64,000 bases of DNA, from positions 1,984,001 to 2,048,000 of the forward strand of contig NZ_CBDEGB010000002.1 of assembly GCF_965237655.1 (NCBI RefSeq), written 5' to 3'. The stretch comes from Poriferisodalis sp965237655 (GTDB lineage: Bacteria > Actinomycetota > Acidimicrobiia > Acidimicrobiales > Poriferisodalaceae). Below the pieces are notes generated by a model. That model did no database searches and was not told the origin of the DNA. It saw nothing but the letters and a program-made list of their open reading frames with translations. A program made the position numbers and the translations under genes. Within the stretch, counting starts at the first letter, position 1. Every line of letters starts with the position of its first letter. Positions 63,226 to 64,000 of this stretch are shown here, one piece after another.

Positions 63226-63633
63226 TCAGCGCTGCGACCTGAACGTGTCGTAGTCGGTCACCGGCATGCCGTCGGCACGCCAGCCGCCGAAGCCGGTCAC
63301 CACATGGCTGACCCGGGCAACGCCCATGTCCCCCATCGTGTCAGCGGACAGGGCCGAGCGGGCGCCTCCGGCGCAACACAGGATGAACTCGCGATCCTCG
63401 GTGAAGACCTCTTTGGTGTAGGGCGAATCGGGCGAGACCCAGAACTCGAGCATGCCTCGGGGCGTGTGCATCGAGCCCGGAATGGCGCCATCACGCTGCA
63501 GTTCGCGCACGTCACGGATGTCCACGATCAGCGCTCCCTGCTCGGTGACCCGTCGGTGCGCCTCCGCCGGCGAGATGTTGTCGATACGGGTCTTGGCCTC
63601 CGCGACCATCTCGTTGACTGACTTGACGCCCAT
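63226..63633 (-). CDS. Single-domain rhodanese-like sulfurtransferase
   Basis: 135 residues from ATG 63633, which has AAGGAGG upstream. ALIVDIRDVRELQRDGAIPG and the active-site loop FILCCAGGARSALSA, with Cys87 as the sulfur-accepting residue (CxxGxRS). It transfers sulfur between thiols, thiosulfate or cyanide. It lies 45 bases downstream of the DMFase-like gene's divergent end and faces the hydantoinase gene. Confidence 0.92.
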   Translation of the reverse strand: MGVKSVNEMVAEAKTRIDNISPAEAHRRVTEQGALIVDIRDVRELQRDGAIPGSMHTPRGMLEFWVSPDSPYTKEVFTEDREFILCCAGGARSALSADTMGDMGVARVSHVVTGFGGWRADGMPVTDYDTFRSQR

Positions 63634-63798
63634 CGGTTCCTCCTTGCGGCGCTGCATTCGGGTTCAGCCGGCGGCCATCGTTGCACCGCAGCGAAAGCAA
63701 CGGGCGCCGTGCATGCAGTCTCACCGACGCGGGCGCCCGAGTCCACTCGGCCGGGCGGTCAGCACTCCCGAAGGGTTCGCGCTGGCACACTTGCGGCG

Positions 63799-64000
63799 GT
63801 GACAGAGCCGCTCCGAACGCCGCCAGGCCGCTTCTGTATGGGCGTTGACACCGGCGGCACGTTTACCGACGCGGTCGTCTATGACCACAACACGGATCGG
63901 GTGGTCGCGGCAGCCAAGACGCCGACCAGCCATGAGGACCTGTACGGCTGCGTCGTGGCGGCGATGACGAATGTGCTCAGCAGCAGCCACGTCAGCGCAA
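63799..64000 (+). CDS. Hydantoinase/oxoprolinase (HyuA-like), N-terminal fragment
   Basis: Open from GTG 63799 (or ATG 63838) to the window edge, 67 codons. MGVDTGGTFTDAVVYD is the ATP-binding signature of HyuA/acetone carboxylase/5-oxoprolinase proteins, and VVAAAKTPTSHEDLY continues the typical pattern. Such enzymes open hydantoin or lactam rings with ATP. Most of the gene lies beyond the window. Confidence 0.88.
   Translation, partial: MTEPLRTPPGRFCMGVDTGGTFTDAVVYDHNTDRVVAAAKTPTSHEDLYGCVVAAMTNVLSSSHVSA

Noticed and set aside
1..64000. tRNA, rRNA or CRISPR arrays
   Set aside because: No tRNA arm pattern with a GTTCGANTC-type loop and acceptor stem, no rRNA motifs and no regularly spaced repeats of 20-40 bases with unique spacers were seen.
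1..64000. Insertion sequences, integrases or phage genes that could explain the truncated genes
   Set aside because: No transposase, integrase, terminal inverted repeats or phage proteins were recognised.

Overview
The window is a dense, high-GC bacterial chromosome segment with short intergenic gaps (none over about 300 bases), many 4-base ATGA/GTGA gene overlaps and frequent GTG starts. The content points to an actinobacterium, most likely a marine or host-associated member of the Acidimicrobiia. The signs are a mycothiol synthase-like MshD, menaquinone genes menA and menG, the actinobacterial hisDCBHAF order, mycobacterial-type MaoC/FAS1-like dehydratases, cell-wall-binding-repeat-2 proteins, several P450s and acyl-CoA enzymes. 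Taxonomy is inferred from gene content only.

Layout. 1-8.4 kb: the end of a FabF-type ketosynthase, a serine hydrolase, a CapA-like lipoprotein, a Phd/VapC toxin-antitoxin pair, a double CoA-transferase, and three genes that each appear to carry an in-frame internal deletion (esterase, DUF6036-like nucleotidyltransferase, AidB-like acyl-CoA dehydrogenase). 8.4-11 kb: membrane protein, dehydratase pair, di-iron PaaA-like protein. 11-24.3 kb: a Liv-type ABC importer (with LivM fused to LivG), two glutamine-synthetase-like ligases (one frameshifted), two P450s, a class I glutamine amidotransferase, an esterase, an SDR and a FabZ-like dehydratase. Together these look like an uptake and catabolic island, possibly for an amine handled through gamma-glutamyl intermediates. 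24.4-31.5 kb: the tryptophan operon trpEG-ygfZ-(ABM)-trpF-trpB-trpA followed by a HIT-like protein and a cytochrome c lipoprotein. 31.5-39.7 kb: GroES-like protein, alpha/beta hydrolase, acyl-CoA synthetase and the histidine operon hisD-C-B-H-A-F. 39.8-45.3 kb: two tandem secreted proteins with cell-wall-binding repeats and a beta-propeller; the first ends in a decayed M6-type peptidase domain with a frameshift. 45.3-51.6 kb: CoA-ester lyase, nth, rlmN, mshD, a membrane protein, menG, a YbaK-like protein and menA. 51.7-64 kb: a carboxymuconolactone-decarboxylase/AhpD-like gene with an in-frame TGA, an alcohol dehydrogenase, a DUF418 membrane protein, an MBL-fold hydrolase, the molybdate importer modABC, an epimerase, a KOW-like protein, a dimethylformamidase-like large subunit, a rhodanese and the start of a hydantoinase.

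The strongest unusual signal is at 51734-52330. An in-frame TGA sits exactly at the second cysteine of the family's CxxC redox motif and is followed at once by a perfect 7-bp hairpin placed like a bacterial SECIS element. This is a candidate selenoprotein. Other signals are the cluster of clean in-frame internal deletions, repeat expansions inside or at the start of housekeeping genes (trpB, rlmN), and a YefM-like TGTACA operator over the start of the toxin-antitoxin operon. No tRNA, rRNA, CRISPR array or insertion sequence was recognised.
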